From: Alexandriicola marinus
GTDB taxonomy: Bacteria > Pseudomonadota > Alphaproteobacteria > Rhodobacterales > Rhodobacteraceae
DNA: 64,000 nucleotides
Reading direction: 5' to 3'
Assembly (NCBI RefSeq): GCF_004000435.1
Contig: NZ_RBVZ01000011.1
Location: 19,236-83,235 of the forward strand
Shown here one piece after another: positions 34,891 to 44,246 of the stretch. The notes below the pieces were generated by a model. The model was not told the DNA's origin. It saw only the letters and a list, made by a program, of their open reading frames with translations, and did not search any database. The translations under genes were made by a program, and so were the position numbers. How positions within the stretch are numbered: the stretch's first letter is position 1; each line of letters opens with the position of its first letter.

Positions 34891-35517
34891 ATGGACGTCA
34901 TCCTTCTCGAACGCGTGGCCAAGCTTGGCCAGATGGGCGAAGTCGTTTCCGTCAAGGAAGGCTACGCCCGCAATTTCCTTCTGCCCCAGGGCAAGGCAAT
35001 GCGCGCCAACGACGCCAACATGGCCCGTTTCGAAACCGAAAAGGCCCAGCTCGAGGCACGCAACCTCGAAACCCGCAAGGAAGCCGAGGCGATGGCCGCC
35101 AAACTTGATGGCCAGCAATTCGTGATCATCCGCTCCGCATCCGATTCGGGCGCGCTCTACGGCTCCGTCAGCCCGCGTGACGTGGCCGATGTCGCCACCG
35201 AGGAAGGCTTCTCGATCGATCGCAAGCAGATCGTTGTGCAGGGTCCGATCAAGGAACTGGGCCTGCACCGCATGACCGTGGCGCTTCACCCCGAGGTGGA
35301 AACCACGATCGAGATCAACGTGGCCCGCTCCGCCGAAGAGGCCGAGCTTCAGGCTTCGGGCAAATCGATCCAGGAACTGGCCGCCGAAGAAGAGGCCGCC
35401 GCCGAGTTCGAAATCCAGGAGCTGTTTGACGATATCGGCTCCGCCGCGGACGACGATTACGGTGACGATGCACCCGCCGCATCCGAGGCCCGGGCCGACG
35501 ACGGCGACGACAGCTGA
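34891..35517 (+). CDS. rplI: Ribosomal protein L9
   Basis: The 208-residue protein starts [16 protein letters not shown] and contains the L9 N-domain, the long connecting helix (about 40-75) and the C-domain to about 150. A further 50 or so residues form a very acidic tail ([15 protein letters not shown]) absent from the 149-residue E. coli protein. Extended L9 is common in alphaproteobacteria. A strong terminator follows. Confidence 0.96.
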   Translation: MDVILLERVAKLGQMGEVVSVKEGYARNFLLPQGKAMRANDANMARFETEKAQLEARNLETRKEAEAMAAKLDGQQFVIIRSASDSGALYGSVSPRDVADVATEEGFSIDRKQIVVQGPIKELGLHRMTVALHPEVETTIEINVARSAEEAELQASGKSIQELAAEEEAAAEFEIQELFDDIGSAADDDYGDDAPAASEARADDGDDS

Positions 35518-35542
35518 TCACCGGTCTGTTCCAGGCACTCAG

Positions 35543-35570
35543 GGGCCGCTCCTTCGGGGGCGGCCCTTTT
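35543..35570 (+). terminator. Terminator of the ribosomal operon
   Basis: A 10-bp stem (one G-T pair) closed by a stable TTCG tetraloop, GGGCCGCTCC-TTCG-GGGGCGGCCC, is followed by TTTTCCTTTC. Confidence 0.92.
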
Positions 35571-35672
35571 CCTTTCGGGCGCGTGGGATGGTGAAATCGC
35601 CTCCCGGTCTTTCACCCGTTGCGCCAATAGGTTACCTTCTCGTCGTCTCAGCCCCAACAGGAGTAACTGGCC

Positions 35673-36974
35673 ATGGCCTTTTCAGATTTCGCAGCCCGTG
35701 TCGTCGCGATGATCGGGGGCGGTGCAATCCTGATGCGCAGCTTCTCGCGCTACGAGGGCCCGCCCGCCGTCGGCGGCGCACCCAACATCCCCGAGGCGCG
35801 CAATCAGAAGGTCATGACGCTCAAGATGCCCACGGCCAAGGGGTGGGAGGGTGATCACAAGCCCACTGCGCCCGCGGGCCTGACCGTCACACCCTTCGCC
35901 AGCAATCTCGAACATCCCCGCTGGATCGAGGTCCTTCCCAATGGCGACGTGCTCGTGGCAGAGGCCATCCCCGAGGCTGGCCCGCCCAAGAGCCCGTTCG
36001 AATACGCCATCCAGGTCACGATGAAACGCGCCAACGCGCTTGGCAAAAGCGCCAACCGCATCACGCTCTGGCGCGATCCTGACGGCGACGGCGTCGCAGA
36101 GGAACGCCACGTCTTCAAGGACAAGCTGAACCAGCCCTTCGGCATGGCGCTTGTGGGATCGACCTTCTACGTCGGCAACACCGACGGTGTGGTGGCCTTC
36201 GACTACGAAGAGGGCGCCAATGCCCTCTCCGGCACGGGCCGTCCCATCGCGAGCTTCAAGCCCGAGGGCCACTGGACCCGCAGCCTGATCGCCAATGCCG
36301 ACGGCACCAAGCTTTATGCCGGTGTCGGATCGCTCACCAATATCGGCGACGAAGGGATGGAGGCCGAGGAAGGCCGCGCCTGCATTCAGGAAATCGATCT
36401 CGAGGCCGGCACACAGCGCGTCTTTGCCGGCGGCCTGCGCAATCCCGTGGGCGTGGCCTGGGAGCCGACAACCCAGACGCTCTGGACCGTGGTCAACGAA
36501 CGTGACGGCCTCGGCGACGAAACGCCGCCCGACTACCTGACCTCCGTCAAGGACGGGCGGTTCTATGGCTGGCCGTGGTGCTATTGGGATCGGGTCGTCG
36601 ATGATCGCGTGCCCGCCAATCCCGACATGGTCGCCAAGACCACCCGCCCCGATTACGCGCTCGGCGGACATACCGCCTGTCTTGGCCTGTGCTGGCTGCC
36701 CAAGGGCACACTTACGGGCTTTGGCGAAGGCATGGTCATCGGCCAGCACGGCTCGTGGAACCGCGCCACGCTGTCGGGCTACCGGGTGATCTTCATCCCC
36801 TTCGAGAATGGCCAGCCCGCGGGCGAGCCGCGCGACATCCTGTCGGGCTTCCTCTCCGAGGATGAGAAATTCTCCTACGGTCGCCCGGTGGGCGTGGCGG
36901 TGGGCCCAGACGGCAAATCGCTCCTCGTGGCGGATGACGTCGGCAACATCGTCTGGAAAGTCACCAGCACCTGA
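35673..36974 (+). CDS. PQQ-dependent sugar dehydrogenase (sorbosone dehydrogenase-like)
   Basis: The 433-residue protein has a short N-terminal hydrophobic segment (residues about 8-22) that may anchor or export it, then a six-bladed beta-propeller of the glucose/sorbosone dehydrogenase family. Recognisable parts are the opening ASNLEHPRWIEVLPNGDVLV, a calcium-like loop DPDGDG, GLRNPVGVAWEP, and GQHGSWNRATLSGYRV with conserved residues near the PQQ pocket. It would oxidise an aldose or sorbosone in the periplasm. Substrate and actual PQQ dependence are inferred from the family. AGGAGT precedes the ATG. Confidence 0.85.
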   Translation: MAFSDFAARVVAMIGGGAILMRSFSRYEGPPAVGGAPNIPEARNQKVMTLKMPTAKGWEGDHKPTAPAGLTVTPFASNLEHPRWIEVLPNGDVLVAEAIPEAGPPKSPFEYAIQVTMKRANALGKSANRITLWRDPDGDGVAEERHVFKDKLNQPFGMALVGSTFYVGNTDGVVAFDYEEGANALSGTGRPIASFKPEGHWTRSLIANADGTKLYAGVGSLTNIGDEGMEAEEGRACIQEIDLEAGTQRVFAGGLRNPVGVAWEPTTQTLWTVVNERDGLGDETPPDYLTSVKDGRFYGWPWCYWDRVVDDRVPANPDMVAKTTRPDYALGGHTACLGLCWLPKGTLTGFGEGMVIGQHGSWNRATLSGYRVIFIPFENGQPAGEPRDILSGFLSEDEKFSYGRPVGVAVGPDGKSLLVADDVGNIVWKVTST

Positions 36975-36981
36975 CCCGAAT

Positions 36982-37007
36982 GCCGGGCGGGTCATGGCCC
37001 GTCCGGC
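36982..37007. terminator. Hairpin between convergent genes
   Basis: GCCGGGCGGG and CCCGTCCGGC pair over 10 positions (one G-T) around a 6-nt loop between the convergent dehydrogenase and secreted-protein genes. There is no real T-tract, so it is a weaker terminator candidate. Confidence 0.6.
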
Positions 37008-37019
37008 GTTCTGCATTCC

Positions 37020-37502
37020 CTATTGATCGTAGGTCTCCAATTCGACCTCGGCCGGACAGCCTGTCCCCTCCTCGGTGCCGAGCCAGACACGCAGGGCCCC
37101 GTTGCCCGGCCCCCACAGGTACAATTCCTCCGCATGGCTGTCCGGCGCACCGGCGGCAAGCGGCTCTCCCGTGATCCAGACCCCGAGGCCCGTGTTCACG
37201 ATCAACCTGAGCGGGCAGGTCGCAAAGGCCCGCACCGCGAGGATGCGTCCCTCCATGCCGCCCAGATCGAACACCGCGTCAGGCCCGGCACTGACCCGCG
37301 CACTGAACCCGCGCGGCATCTCGAACGGCGCATCCGGGCACGGCAGTTCAACCTCGCCTCCCGCCGCCACGAGATACCGGTTCGGGGTCAACAGCTCTGC
37401 CCCTGCAACCGGGATGGGTCCGGTCTCGCCCTGGGGTGACAAGCAGGCCATCGCGCCTGCGGGAAGCAGGCAGCACAGGGCAATTCCAAGAAGTCGCAAC
37501 AT
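37020..37502 (-). CDS. Secreted protein of unknown function
   Basis: The 160-residue product has a signal peptide (MLRLLGIALCCLLPAGAMA, with cleavage before CLSPQ), and the mature part contains four cysteines that could form disulfides. No domain is recognised. No Shine-Dalgarno is visible before the ATG, so the message may be leaderless or the start may be slightly different. It is convergent with the PQQ dehydrogenase. Confidence 0.65.
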   Translation of the reverse strand: MLRLLGIALCCLLPAGAMACLSPQGETGPIPVAGAELLTPNRYLVAAGGEVELPCPDAPFEMPRGFSARVSAGPDAVFDLGGMEGRILAVRAFATCPLRLIVNTGLGVWITGEPLAAGAPDSHAEELYLWGPGNGALRVWLGTEEGTGCPAEVELETYDQ

Positions 37503-37581
37503 AGGTCAAGGCTAGACGCCCGAGGGGCCGCGAGGCAATTCACAGCCGCGAGACCCGACGGATTTGCCGAAGCCGCAAATG

Positions 37582-37610
37582 AAAAGGGCCGCATCATCAA
37601 GATGCGGCCC
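37582..37610 (-). terminator. Terminator after tig
   Basis: A perfect 10-bp stem GGGCCGCATC/GATGCGGCCC with a 5-nt loop (37586-37610) ends in TTTT on the minus strand, 27 bases past the tig stop. Confidence 0.9.
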
Positions 37611-37637
37611 TGTCATTCTCGATCAGCCGGGGGGCGA

Positions 37638-38969
37638 TCACTCGTCTTCGAGCGTTTCCACGGCCTTCTGAAGATCGTCCTTAGACACGGACTTTTCGTC
37701 GACCGTGATCGAATCGAAGACATGGTCGATCACCTTGTCTTCGAACAGGGGCGCCTGGATCTGCTGACGCGCACCGGCATTCTGCTGAACGAATTCGAAG
37801 AATTGCCGCTCCTGACCGGGGTACTGACGTGCCTGGTTGAGGATCGCCTGCGTCATCTCCTGATCGGTGACCTGCACCTCGGCCTTCTGGCCGATCTCGG
37901 CCAGCAGAAGGCCCAGCTTCACCCGCCGCACGGCCAGCTTGTTGTGCTCTTCGGTGGGTTCGATCTTCTCGTGATCATGACCCTGCACATCGGGGTTGTC
38001 CTCGTGCCACAGCTGATGCGCGATCTGGCTGGCTTCGGCCTCGACAAGGCTCGGCGGCAGATCGAAATCGACAACCTTGTCCAGTTCGTCAAGCAAGGCG
38101 CGCTTGGCCACCGCGCGGGCAGCACCGGCATATTCGGCCTCGAGCCGCTCGGCGATCTGGGATTTCAGGGCAGCCAGGTCCTCGGCGCCGAACTTCTTGG
38201 CCAGCTCGTCGTCGATCTCGGCCTTGGCGGGGGCCTTCACGGCCTTGATCGTGCAGGAGAACACGGCCGCTTTACCGGCCAGATGCTCCGCCTGGTATTC
38301 CTCGGGGAAACTGACCTCGACGTCCTTTTCCTCGCCGGCCTTCACACCGACCAGCTGCTCTTCGAAGCCGGGGATGAAGGAATTCGATCCCAGAACCAGC
38401 GGATAATCATCCGCCGCACCGCCTTCGAATGCCTTGCCGTCGACGCGGCCGACAAAGTCGATCACGACCTGATCGCCGTCTTTCGCCTTGGAGCCCTTCT
38501 TGCGGTCTTCGAAATTCTGCGCGCTTTCGGCAAGGTTCTCGAGAGCCTCTTTGATCGCCTCTTCATCGGCCTCGACCTTCAGACGCTCGATCTTGATCGC
38601 GGAGAAGTCGACCTCGGGAACCGGCGGAAGCGCTTCGTAGGCGACGGAAACCTCGACGTCATCGCCCTCTTTCCAGTCCTCGTTGGTCATCTTGACCTCG
38701 GGCTGCATGGCCGGGCGATCGCCCGACTCCTCGAGGTGCTTGGACAGCGCACCATCGATCGATTCCTGCATGGCTTCGCCCAGCAGCCGTCCGCCAAACT
38801 GCTTGCGCAGCAGGCTCAGCGGCACCTTGCCCTTGCGAAACCCCTTCATCTCCACCTCGGGCTGGGCTTCCTTGAGCTTCTCGGTGACTTTCTCGTCAAG
38901 CTCTGCCGCCGTCACCGTGATGGCGTACCCGCGCTTCAGTCCTTCGTTCAGGGTCTCGGTGACCTGCAT
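37638..38969 (-). CDS. tig: Trigger factor
   Basis: The 443-residue ribosome-associated chaperone has an N-terminal ribosome-binding domain (with the signature region [17 protein letters not shown]), a FKBP-type PPIase domain ([20 protein letters not shown]) and the helical C-terminal chaperone domain. The start at 38969 ([15 protein letters not shown]) matches the family. GAGGG is upstream. The frame is open to 39338 without similarity. Confidence 0.96.
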   Translation of the reverse strand: MQVTETLNEGLKRGYAITVTAAELDEKVTEKLKEAQPEVEMKGFRKGKVPLSLLRKQFGGRLLGEAMQESIDGALSKHLEESGDRPAMQPEVKMTNEDWKEGDDVEVSVAYEALPPVPEVDFSAIKIERLKVEADEEAIKEALENLAESAQNFEDRKKGSKAKDGDQVVIDFVGRVDGKAFEGGAADDYPLVLGSNSFIPGFEEQLVGVKAGEEKDVEVSFPEEYQAEHLAGKAAVFSCTIKAVKAPAKAEIDDELAKKFGAEDLAALKSQIAERLEAEYAGAARAVAKRALLDELDKVVDFDLPPSLVEAEASQIAHQLWHEDNPDVQGHDHEKIEPTEEHNKLAVRRVKLGLLLAEIGQKAEVQVTDQEMTQAILNQARQYPGQERQFFEFVQQNAGARQQIQAPLFEDKVIDHVFDSITVDEKSVSKDDLQKAVETLEDE

Positions 38970-39460
38970 CTTGCATCCCTCTATCTGCCCGATCTCCCCC
39001 GGGCGTGGCATATCGAAATCAGCCGCTCTTCTAGGGGGCAGGTGGACCGGTTGCAAGCATGAAGCGACGTTGCACGACAGGGACCGGGACCAGATCACCA
39101 CCGACACCGCCGCCCGCCTGTGATGTCGCAGCCACCGGGCGCCGGCTCGCCGGGCGGCATCGTCGCCGGCCCCGCCCGCCTGCCAATGTGGCTCGGCCGT
39201 TTTGCGATCCGGCAACCTGCCCCATCCATGACAAGACCGGGCCCGCGCGTGTCCGGGTCTCGGCCCCTCTTGACTAGACCATGGAACTCGACGACTGGCT
39301 TCGGACCTCGGCCCTCCCTCAGTCAATCGATGCGTCACGATCCGAAAATCCGCGCCCCTGCGTCGCGGCGTGTCACGACAGTTTCGCGTACCGGGGTTCA
39401 GGTTCGAAGGCAGGGTCGTTAGGCTCGGGCGAATTCTCTGGGAACTGAAAGAAGGCTTGC
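38970..39460. other. 491-bp intergenic region between tig and the RimB-RimK fusion gene
   Basis: This divergent region holds the tig promoter near 39028-39056 and, on the plus strand, a TTGACT at 39270-39275 without a matching -10. A 55-codon open frame at 39281-39448 lacks a ribosome binding site and is not called. I looked for a tRNA or structured RNA and saw none that folds convincingly. Confidence 0.6.
39028..39056 (-). promoter_or_regulatory. Candidate tig promoter
   Basis: On the minus strand TTGCAA, a 17-nt spacer and TAGAAG sit about 60-90 bases upstream of the tig start, matching sigma-70 spacing. Confidence 0.55.
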
Positions 39461-40867
39461 ATGACCGAAAAAGAACCCTTTCGCGTCGGATGGGAAGAAT
39501 GGCTGGGGCTGCCCGATCTGGGCCTGCCCGCGCTCAAGGCCAAGATCGACACCGGTGCAAAGACCTCGTCGCTTCATGCCTTCGACATCGAACCCTTCGG
39601 CCCTGCAAGCCGCCCCAAGGTGCGCTTCGCGATCCATCCGATCCCCGGGCGCGATGATCTGTCGATCCCCTGCTCGGCCGAATTGCTCGACAGGCGCGAG
39701 GTCACCTCGTCGAACGGCGAGGCGGAATTGCGCTATGTCATCCGCACGACCGCGAACATGGGGGAACATTCCTGGCCAATCGAGGTGACGCTGACCGATC
39801 GCGGAACTATGGCCTACCGGATGCTGCTGGGGCGGCAGGCGCTTGGCGATCACGTCATCGTCTCGCCCGCCGACAGCTTCTGTCAGCCCGAGCTGAACTA
39901 CGACATCTACAGCTCGACCGCGAAGCTGCACGCGGAGGCACCCCGCCGCGCGCTGCGGGTGGCCGTGCTGTCGCGCGAAGCCAAGAACTACTCCACCTCG
40001 CGCCTCGTCGCCGCGGGCGAGGAACGCGGCCACGTGGTCGAGGTGATCGACACGACCCGCTGCTACATGGCGATCAATGCCAGCTCTCCCGAGATCTATT
40101 ATGACGGCGTCCGCCTGCCCCGCTTCGATGCCGTCATCCCGCGCATCGGGGCCTCGGTCACGCCCTATGGAACCGCCGTGATCCGCCAGTTCGAAACCAT
40201 CGGCACCTATTGCGTCAACGGATCGGATGGCATCACCGCAAGCCGCGACAAGCTCTATGCCCACCAGATCCTTGCCCGCCACAGGATCGGGATGCCCACC
40301 ACGGCCTTCGCCAATTCACCGAAAGACACCGACAACCTGATTGATCTGGTGGGCACCGCCCCCCTCATCGTCAAGCTGCTGGAATCGACCCAAGGCAAAG
40401 GCGTGGTTCTGGCCGAGACCAAGAAGGCCGCTCAATCCGTGATCGACGCGTTCCGGGGCCTGAAAGCCAACTTCCTCGTGCAGGATTTCGTCAAGGAGGC
40501 CGCGGGCGAGGATATTCGCTGCCTCGTGATCGGCAAAAAGGTCGTGGCCTCCATGAAACGCACCGCCGAGCCGGGCGAATTCCGCTCGAACCTGCATCGC
40601 GGCGGAACCGCGAAATCGGTGCGCATCACCAAGGCCGAGCGCGACGCCGCACTTCGGGCCGCCCGCGCGTTCAAACTCAACCTCGCGGGCGTCGATCTCT
40701 TGCGCTCGGAAAGCGGCCCAAAGGTGCTCGAGGTGAATTCCTCGCCGGGCTTCGAAGGGGTCGAGGCCGCGACGAAAAAGGATATCGCCGCCATCCTCTA
40801 TGAAGAGATCGAACGCCACGTCCGGCCCGCACCCGTCAAGCGCAAGGCAAAGCCCCGCAAGGCGTGA
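39461..40867 (+). CDS. Fusion of a RimB-like retropepsin-type domain with a RimK-like ATP-grasp ligase
   Basis: The 468-residue protein has two parts. Residues about 8-150 form the RimB/DUF-type 'ATP-dependent zinc protease' domain (PF05618-like), with the aspartic-protease-like motif [12 protein letters not shown] (D30). Residues about 163-445 form a RimK-type ATP-grasp ligase with the segments [53 protein letters not shown] and [11 protein letters not shown]. RimK adds glutamates to protein or small-molecule carboxylates; RimB is a partner in Pseudomonas. A basic tail ([11 protein letters not shown]) ends the protein. The target is unknown; the S6 gene is about 5 kb away. It is convergent with the thiolase gene. 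Confidence 0.88.
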   Translation: MTEKEPFRVGWEEWLGLPDLGLPALKAKIDTGAKTSSLHAFDIEPFGPASRPKVRFAIHPIPGRDDLSIPCSAELLDRREVTSSNGEAELRYVIRTTANMGEHSWPIEVTLTDRGTMAYRMLLGRQALGDHVIVSPADSFCQPELNYDIYSSTAKLHAEAPRRALRVAVLSREAKNYSTSRLVAAGEERGHVVEVIDTTRCYMAINASSPEIYYDGVRLPRFDAVIPRIGASVTPYGTAVIRQFETIGTYCVNGSDGITASRDKLYAHQILARHRIGMPTTAFANSPKDTDNLIDLVGTAPLIVKLLESTQGKGVVLAETKKAAQSVIDAFRGLKANFLVQDFVKEAAGEDIRCLVIGKKVVASMKRTAEPGEFRSNLHRGGTAKSVRITKAERDAALRAARAFKLNLAGVDLLRSESGPKVLEVNSSPGFEGVEAATKKDIAAILYEEIERHVRPAPVKRKAKPRKA

Positions 40868-40876
40868 CCGGCCGGG

Positions 40877-42079
40877 TCAGGCCGCGCTCTCGATCGCGAT
40901 GGCGATGCCCTGCCCGACCCCGATGCACATCATGGCCAGCGCCTTTTCGCCGGGTCCGAGGTCCAGAGCCGCGGCCCCGGTGATCCGCGCGCCCGACATA
41001 CCCAGCGGATGGCCCAGCGCAATCGCGCCGCCGTTGCGGTTGACCCGTGGATCGTCATCCGCGACCCCAAGCAGCCGAAGCGTCGCCAGGCCCTGGGCCG
41101 CGAATGCCTCGTTCAACTCGATCACGGCGAAATGGTCGATCTTCAGCCCAAGCCGCGCCATCAGCTTTTGCGAGGCTGGCGCAGGCCCGATCCCCATGAT
41201 CCGCGGCGCGACACCGGCCGTGGCGCCGCCGAGAACGCGGGCCAGTGGCGTCAGGCCATGGGCTTTTGCCGCCTCCGCAGAGGCGAGGATAAGCGCCGCC
41301 GCCCCGTCATTGACGCCCGAGGCATTGCCGGCGGTGATCGTGCCACCCTCCTTCACGAAACCCCGCAGCTTCGCCAGATCATCGGCCGTGGTCTGCGGGC
41401 GCGGATGCTCGTCGGTGTCGACGACCAAAGGCGCACCGCGGCGCTGCGGGATGGTGACGTGCGTGATCTCACGCGCGAACCTGCCGTTGCCCTGCGCAGC
41501 CCCTGCCTTGTGCTGCGATCTCAGGGCAAAAGCATCCTGATCGGCCCGGTTCACGCCGAACTCTTCGGCCACGTTCTCGGCCGTCTCGGGCATGCTGTCG
41601 ATGCCGTATTGCGCCTTCATCAGCGGATTGACGAAGCGCCAGCCGATGGTCGTGTCATGGACCTCGTTTGCCCGTGAAAAGGCGCTCGTGGCCTTGGGCA
41701 TGACAAAAGGGGCACGGCTCATGCTTTCGACCCCGCCCGCGACGATCAGATCGGCCTCCCCCGCCCGGATCGCCCGGGCACTTGTGATGATCGCATCCAT
41801 GCCCGATCCGCACAGGCGGTTCATCGTGGTGCCCGGCACCGTCTCGGGCAACCCCGCAAGCAGCGCGCACATCCGCGCCACATTGCGATTGTCCTCGCCC
41901 GCCTGATTGGCGCAGCCAAAGATGACCTCGTCGATCGCCGCCGGATCAAGTCCGCCGTTGCGCGCCATCAGCGCCCTTATCGGCACCGCCCCCAGATCGT
42001 CGGCCCGGACATGGGCCAGCGCCCCACCGAACCGACCGATCGGGGTCCGGACATAATCGCAGATGAAAACCTCGGTCAT
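40877..42079 (-). CDS. pcaF: Thiolase, probable 3-oxoadipyl-CoA thiolase
   Basis: The 400-residue thiolase has the acyl-accepting C90 in NRLCGSG, H357 in GHPLGMSG and C385 in CIGVGQG, so all catalytic residues are present. The overall sequence (FICDYVRTPIGRFGGALAHVRADDL, TMNRLCGSGMDAI) resembles beta-ketoadipyl-CoA thiolases of aromatic degradation more than PhaA or FadA. No other pca gene is adjacent, so the substrate assignment is moderate. Confidence 0.88.
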   Translation of the reverse strand: MTEVFICDYVRTPIGRFGGALAHVRADDLGAVPIRALMARNGGLDPAAIDEVIFGCANQAGEDNRNVARMCALLAGLPETVPGTTMNRLCGSGMDAIITSARAIRAGEADLIVAGGVESMSRAPFVMPKATSAFSRANEVHDTTIGWRFVNPLMKAQYGIDSMPETAENVAEEFGVNRADQDAFALRSQHKAGAAQGNGRFAREITHVTIPQRRGAPLVVDTDEHPRPQTTADDLAKLRGFVKEGGTITAGNASGVNDGAAALILASAEAAKAHGLTPLARVLGGATAGVAPRIMGIGPAPASQKLMARLGLKIDHFAVIELNEAFAAQGLATLRLLGVADDDPRVNRNGGAIALGHPLGMSGARITGAAALDLGPGEKALAMMCIGVGQGIAIAIESAA

Positions 42080-42133
42080 TCCTGCCCCTCCGGCATCTTG
42101 TTCCTCGGCCGCGTCCCGCCCCGGCCCGACGGG

Positions 42134-43324
42134 TCAGTCCGACCCGAACAGGTCGCGGGTAAACACCCTGTCCTTCACGTCGATGATGTCCTGCGTCAGC
42201 CTGTTGGCGACGATCAGGTCGGCCTCGGCCTTGAAGGCCTCCAGATCGGTGACCACCCGCGACCGGAAGAACTCAGGCTCCTCCATCGTGGGCTCATAAA
42301 CGATCACCTCGATCCCCTTGGCCTTGATCCGTTTCATGATCCCCTGAACCGAGCTCTGGCGGAAATTGTCGCTTCCGGCCTTCATGACCAGCCGGTAGAT
42401 GCCCACCACCTTGGGTTTGGCCATCATGATGCGATCGGCGAGGAAATCCTTGCGCGTGCGATTGGCGTCCACGATCGCGCGGATCAGGTTCTGCGGGACC
42501 TGATCGTAATTCGCCAGAAGCTGCTTGGTGTCCTTGGGCAGGCAATAGCCGCCGTATCCGAACGAGGGGTTGTTGTAATGCGCCCCGATCCGAGGATCGA
42601 GGCAGACCCCGTCGATGATCTGACGCGTATCCATCCCGCCGGCCAGGGCATAGCTGTCCAGCTCGTTGAAGAACGCAACCCGCATCGCGAGGAACGTGTT
42701 GGCAAACAGCTTGATCGCCTCGGCCTCGTTGGGATCGGCGAACAGGACGGGCACGTCGTCGATCTCTGCCCCTTCGATCAACAGATCGGCGAATTGCCGT
42801 GCCCGATCCGACCTCTCGCCCACAATGATCCGCGAGGGATGCAGGTTGTCGTGCAGGGCCCGTCCCTCACGCAGGAATTCCGGGCTGAAGATGATACGGT
42901 CGGTTCCGGTGCGCGCGCGCTGCCCCTCGACAAAGCCCACGGGGATCGTGGACTTGATGACGATGACGGCCGTCTCGTTGACCGCCAGAACCTGATCGAT
43001 CACCGTTTCGACCGAGGAGGTGTCGAAGAAATTCGCATCCGGGTCATAATTCGTGGGCGTCGCGACGATCACGAAATCCGCGCCGGCATAGGCCTCCTGC
43101 GGCGCCGTTGTCGCCCGAAGCCCCAGATCGCGGCTGGACAGGAATTCGGCAAGATCGTCGTCAACGATCGGGCACCGACCGGCATTGACCATCGCGACAC
43201 GCTCTTCTGCCACATCGACCGCGGTCACCGTATGGTTCTGTGCCAGCAGGACGGCGTTCGACAGGCCGACATATCCCAGCCCAGCCACCGCGATGTTAAG
43301 TCGTTCGCCCGAGCGATCAGTCAT
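42134..43324 (-). CDS. ugd: UDP-glucose 6-dehydrogenase (nucleotide sugar dehydrogenase)
   Basis: The 396-residue enzyme oxidises UDP-glucose to UDP-glucuronate with NAD for polysaccharide synthesis. The NAD motif [12 protein letters not shown] is near the N-terminus, the conserved region IKSTIPVGF follows, and the catalytic cysteine is in [14 protein letters not shown]. The length fits the short E. coli-like class. UDP-glucose as substrate is favoured by similarity, but GDP-mannose type relatives exist. No glycosyltransferases are adjacent. Confidence 0.9.
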   Translation of the reverse strand: MTDRSGERLNIAVAGLGYVGLSNAVLLAQNHTVTAVDVAEERVAMVNAGRCPIVDDDLAEFLSSRDLGLRATTAPQEAYAGADFVIVATPTNYDPDANFFDTSSVETVIDQVLAVNETAVIVIKSTIPVGFVEGQRARTGTDRIIFSPEFLREGRALHDNLHPSRIIVGERSDRARQFADLLIEGAEIDDVPVLFADPNEAEAIKLFANTFLAMRVAFFNELDSYALAGGMDTRQIIDGVCLDPRIGAHYNNPSFGYGGYCLPKDTKQLLANYDQVPQNLIRAIVDANRTRKDFLADRIMMAKPKVVGIYRLVMKAGSDNFRQSSVQGIMKRIKAKGIEVIVYEPTMEEPEFFRSRVVTDLEAFKAEADLIVANRLTQDIIDVKDRVFTRDLFGSD

Positions 43325-43361
43325 GGTATGTCCTCAGTTCCGTGTCATCCATGCCTGCCGC

Positions 43362-43376
43362 ATGCGCGACGCGCAT
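43362..43376. promoter_or_regulatory. 15-bp palindrome upstream of ugd
   Basis: ATGCGCG-A-CGCGCAT is a perfect palindrome centred about 45 bases upstream of the ugd start, in the position of a core promoter, and could be an operator. The rest of the 142-base gap between ugd and the citryl-CoA lyase gene holds only a weak hairpin near 43427-43449. Confidence 0.4.
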
Positions 43377-43466
43377 CGCATTGCCCGGGTCTAGACTGCG
43401 GCGGCTGGCCTCGGACGGAGTAAATGGGTTTTGTGGAAAATCAAACCCCGCTTCGCCATAGGGCGC

Positions 43467-44246
43467 TCAATCGCCGTCATAGGTCCAGCGATAGGCCGGC
43501 GGTGTCGGCCCCTTGTTGCGCCCCCCCTGCTGCATCTGTTCCCAGGCATGGGCGAGGATGCCCACCGACCGCGACAGGCCGAAAAACCCGCGCGCCAGCG
43601 GCGCGGCGCAGCCCAGTTCGGCATAGATGACCGCCGTTGCACCGTCGATGTTCATCGGGACGGGCTTGCCCCGCTCCATGGCCAGATGCGCCTCGATCGC
43701 GCGGCCGATCCCCGCGAACTCCCCCGAGACGGCGCCCTCTGCCGCGGCCTCGTCGACCAGCGCCAAAAGGCGCGGGGCGCGGGGGTCGACGGGCTTGTGG
43801 AACCTGTGCCCGAAACCCGGCAGGAACCGGCCGTGCGCGGCCCGCCACGCGTCCAGCACCGGCTTCAGGCCCTGCTCACGCCCCTGCCGCACCGCGTGGT
43901 AGAGCGCCACCGCCTGCTCGCCTGCGCCACCGTGGACGTCGCCCAGCATGTTCAGCCCCGTTGCCATCGCAGATTGCAGGCCGACACCGCAGGTGGCCGC
44001 CATCCGGGCCGCCGCGATCGACGGCGCCTGCGGACCATGATCGACTGCCGCGACAAGCGCCGCCTCGAACAGGCGCGCCCGCGGGCCGTCAATCTCCTCG
44101 CCCGTGACCATGAGCCAGATCATCGGGGCAAATCCGATGGTCCCGATCAGGTCCTCGATTGGATGTCCACGCAACGCGATCCGCCCCGGCTCCATGTCGA
44201 TGATCGAGGTGCGCCACCAATCCGCGACATCGTTGCCATCGGTCAT
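43467..44246 (-). CDS. Citryl-CoA lyase-like protein (citrate synthase superfamily)
   Basis: The 259-residue protein is a short citrate-synthase-fold member resembling the lyase part of ATP-citrate lyase and stand-alone citryl-CoA lyases. Conserved parts are MLGDVHGGAGEQAV and FLPGFGHRFHKPVDPR, holding the His residues of the active site, and the C-terminal FGLSRSVGILAHAWEQ. It would cleave a citryl-CoA-like thioester to acetyl-CoA and an oxoacid. It overlaps the CoA-transferase gene by four bases, which strongly supports sequential action. Confidence 0.82.
   Translation of the reverse strand: MTDGNDVADWWRTSIIDMEPGRIALRGHPIEDLIGTIGFAPMIWLMVTGEEIDGPRARLFEAALVAAVDHGPQAPSIAAARMAATCGVGLQSAMATGLNMLGDVHGGAGEQAVALYHAVRQGREQGLKPVLDAWRAAHGRFLPGFGHRFHKPVDPRAPRLLALVDEAAAEGAVSGEFAGIGRAIEAHLAMERGKPVPMNIDGATAVIYAELGCAAPLARGFFGLSRSVGILAHAWEQMQQGGRNKGPTPPAYRWTYDGD

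Noticed and set aside
39380..39430. tRNA-like GGTTCAGGTTCGAAGGC stretch
   Set aside because: The T-loop-like sequence has no matching acceptor stem, D-arm or anticodon arm around it.
39281..39448. 55-codon plus-strand ORF before the RimB-RimK fusion gene
   Set aside because: No Shine-Dalgarno sequence, no recognisable features and no conservation evidence; it lies in an intergenic region.
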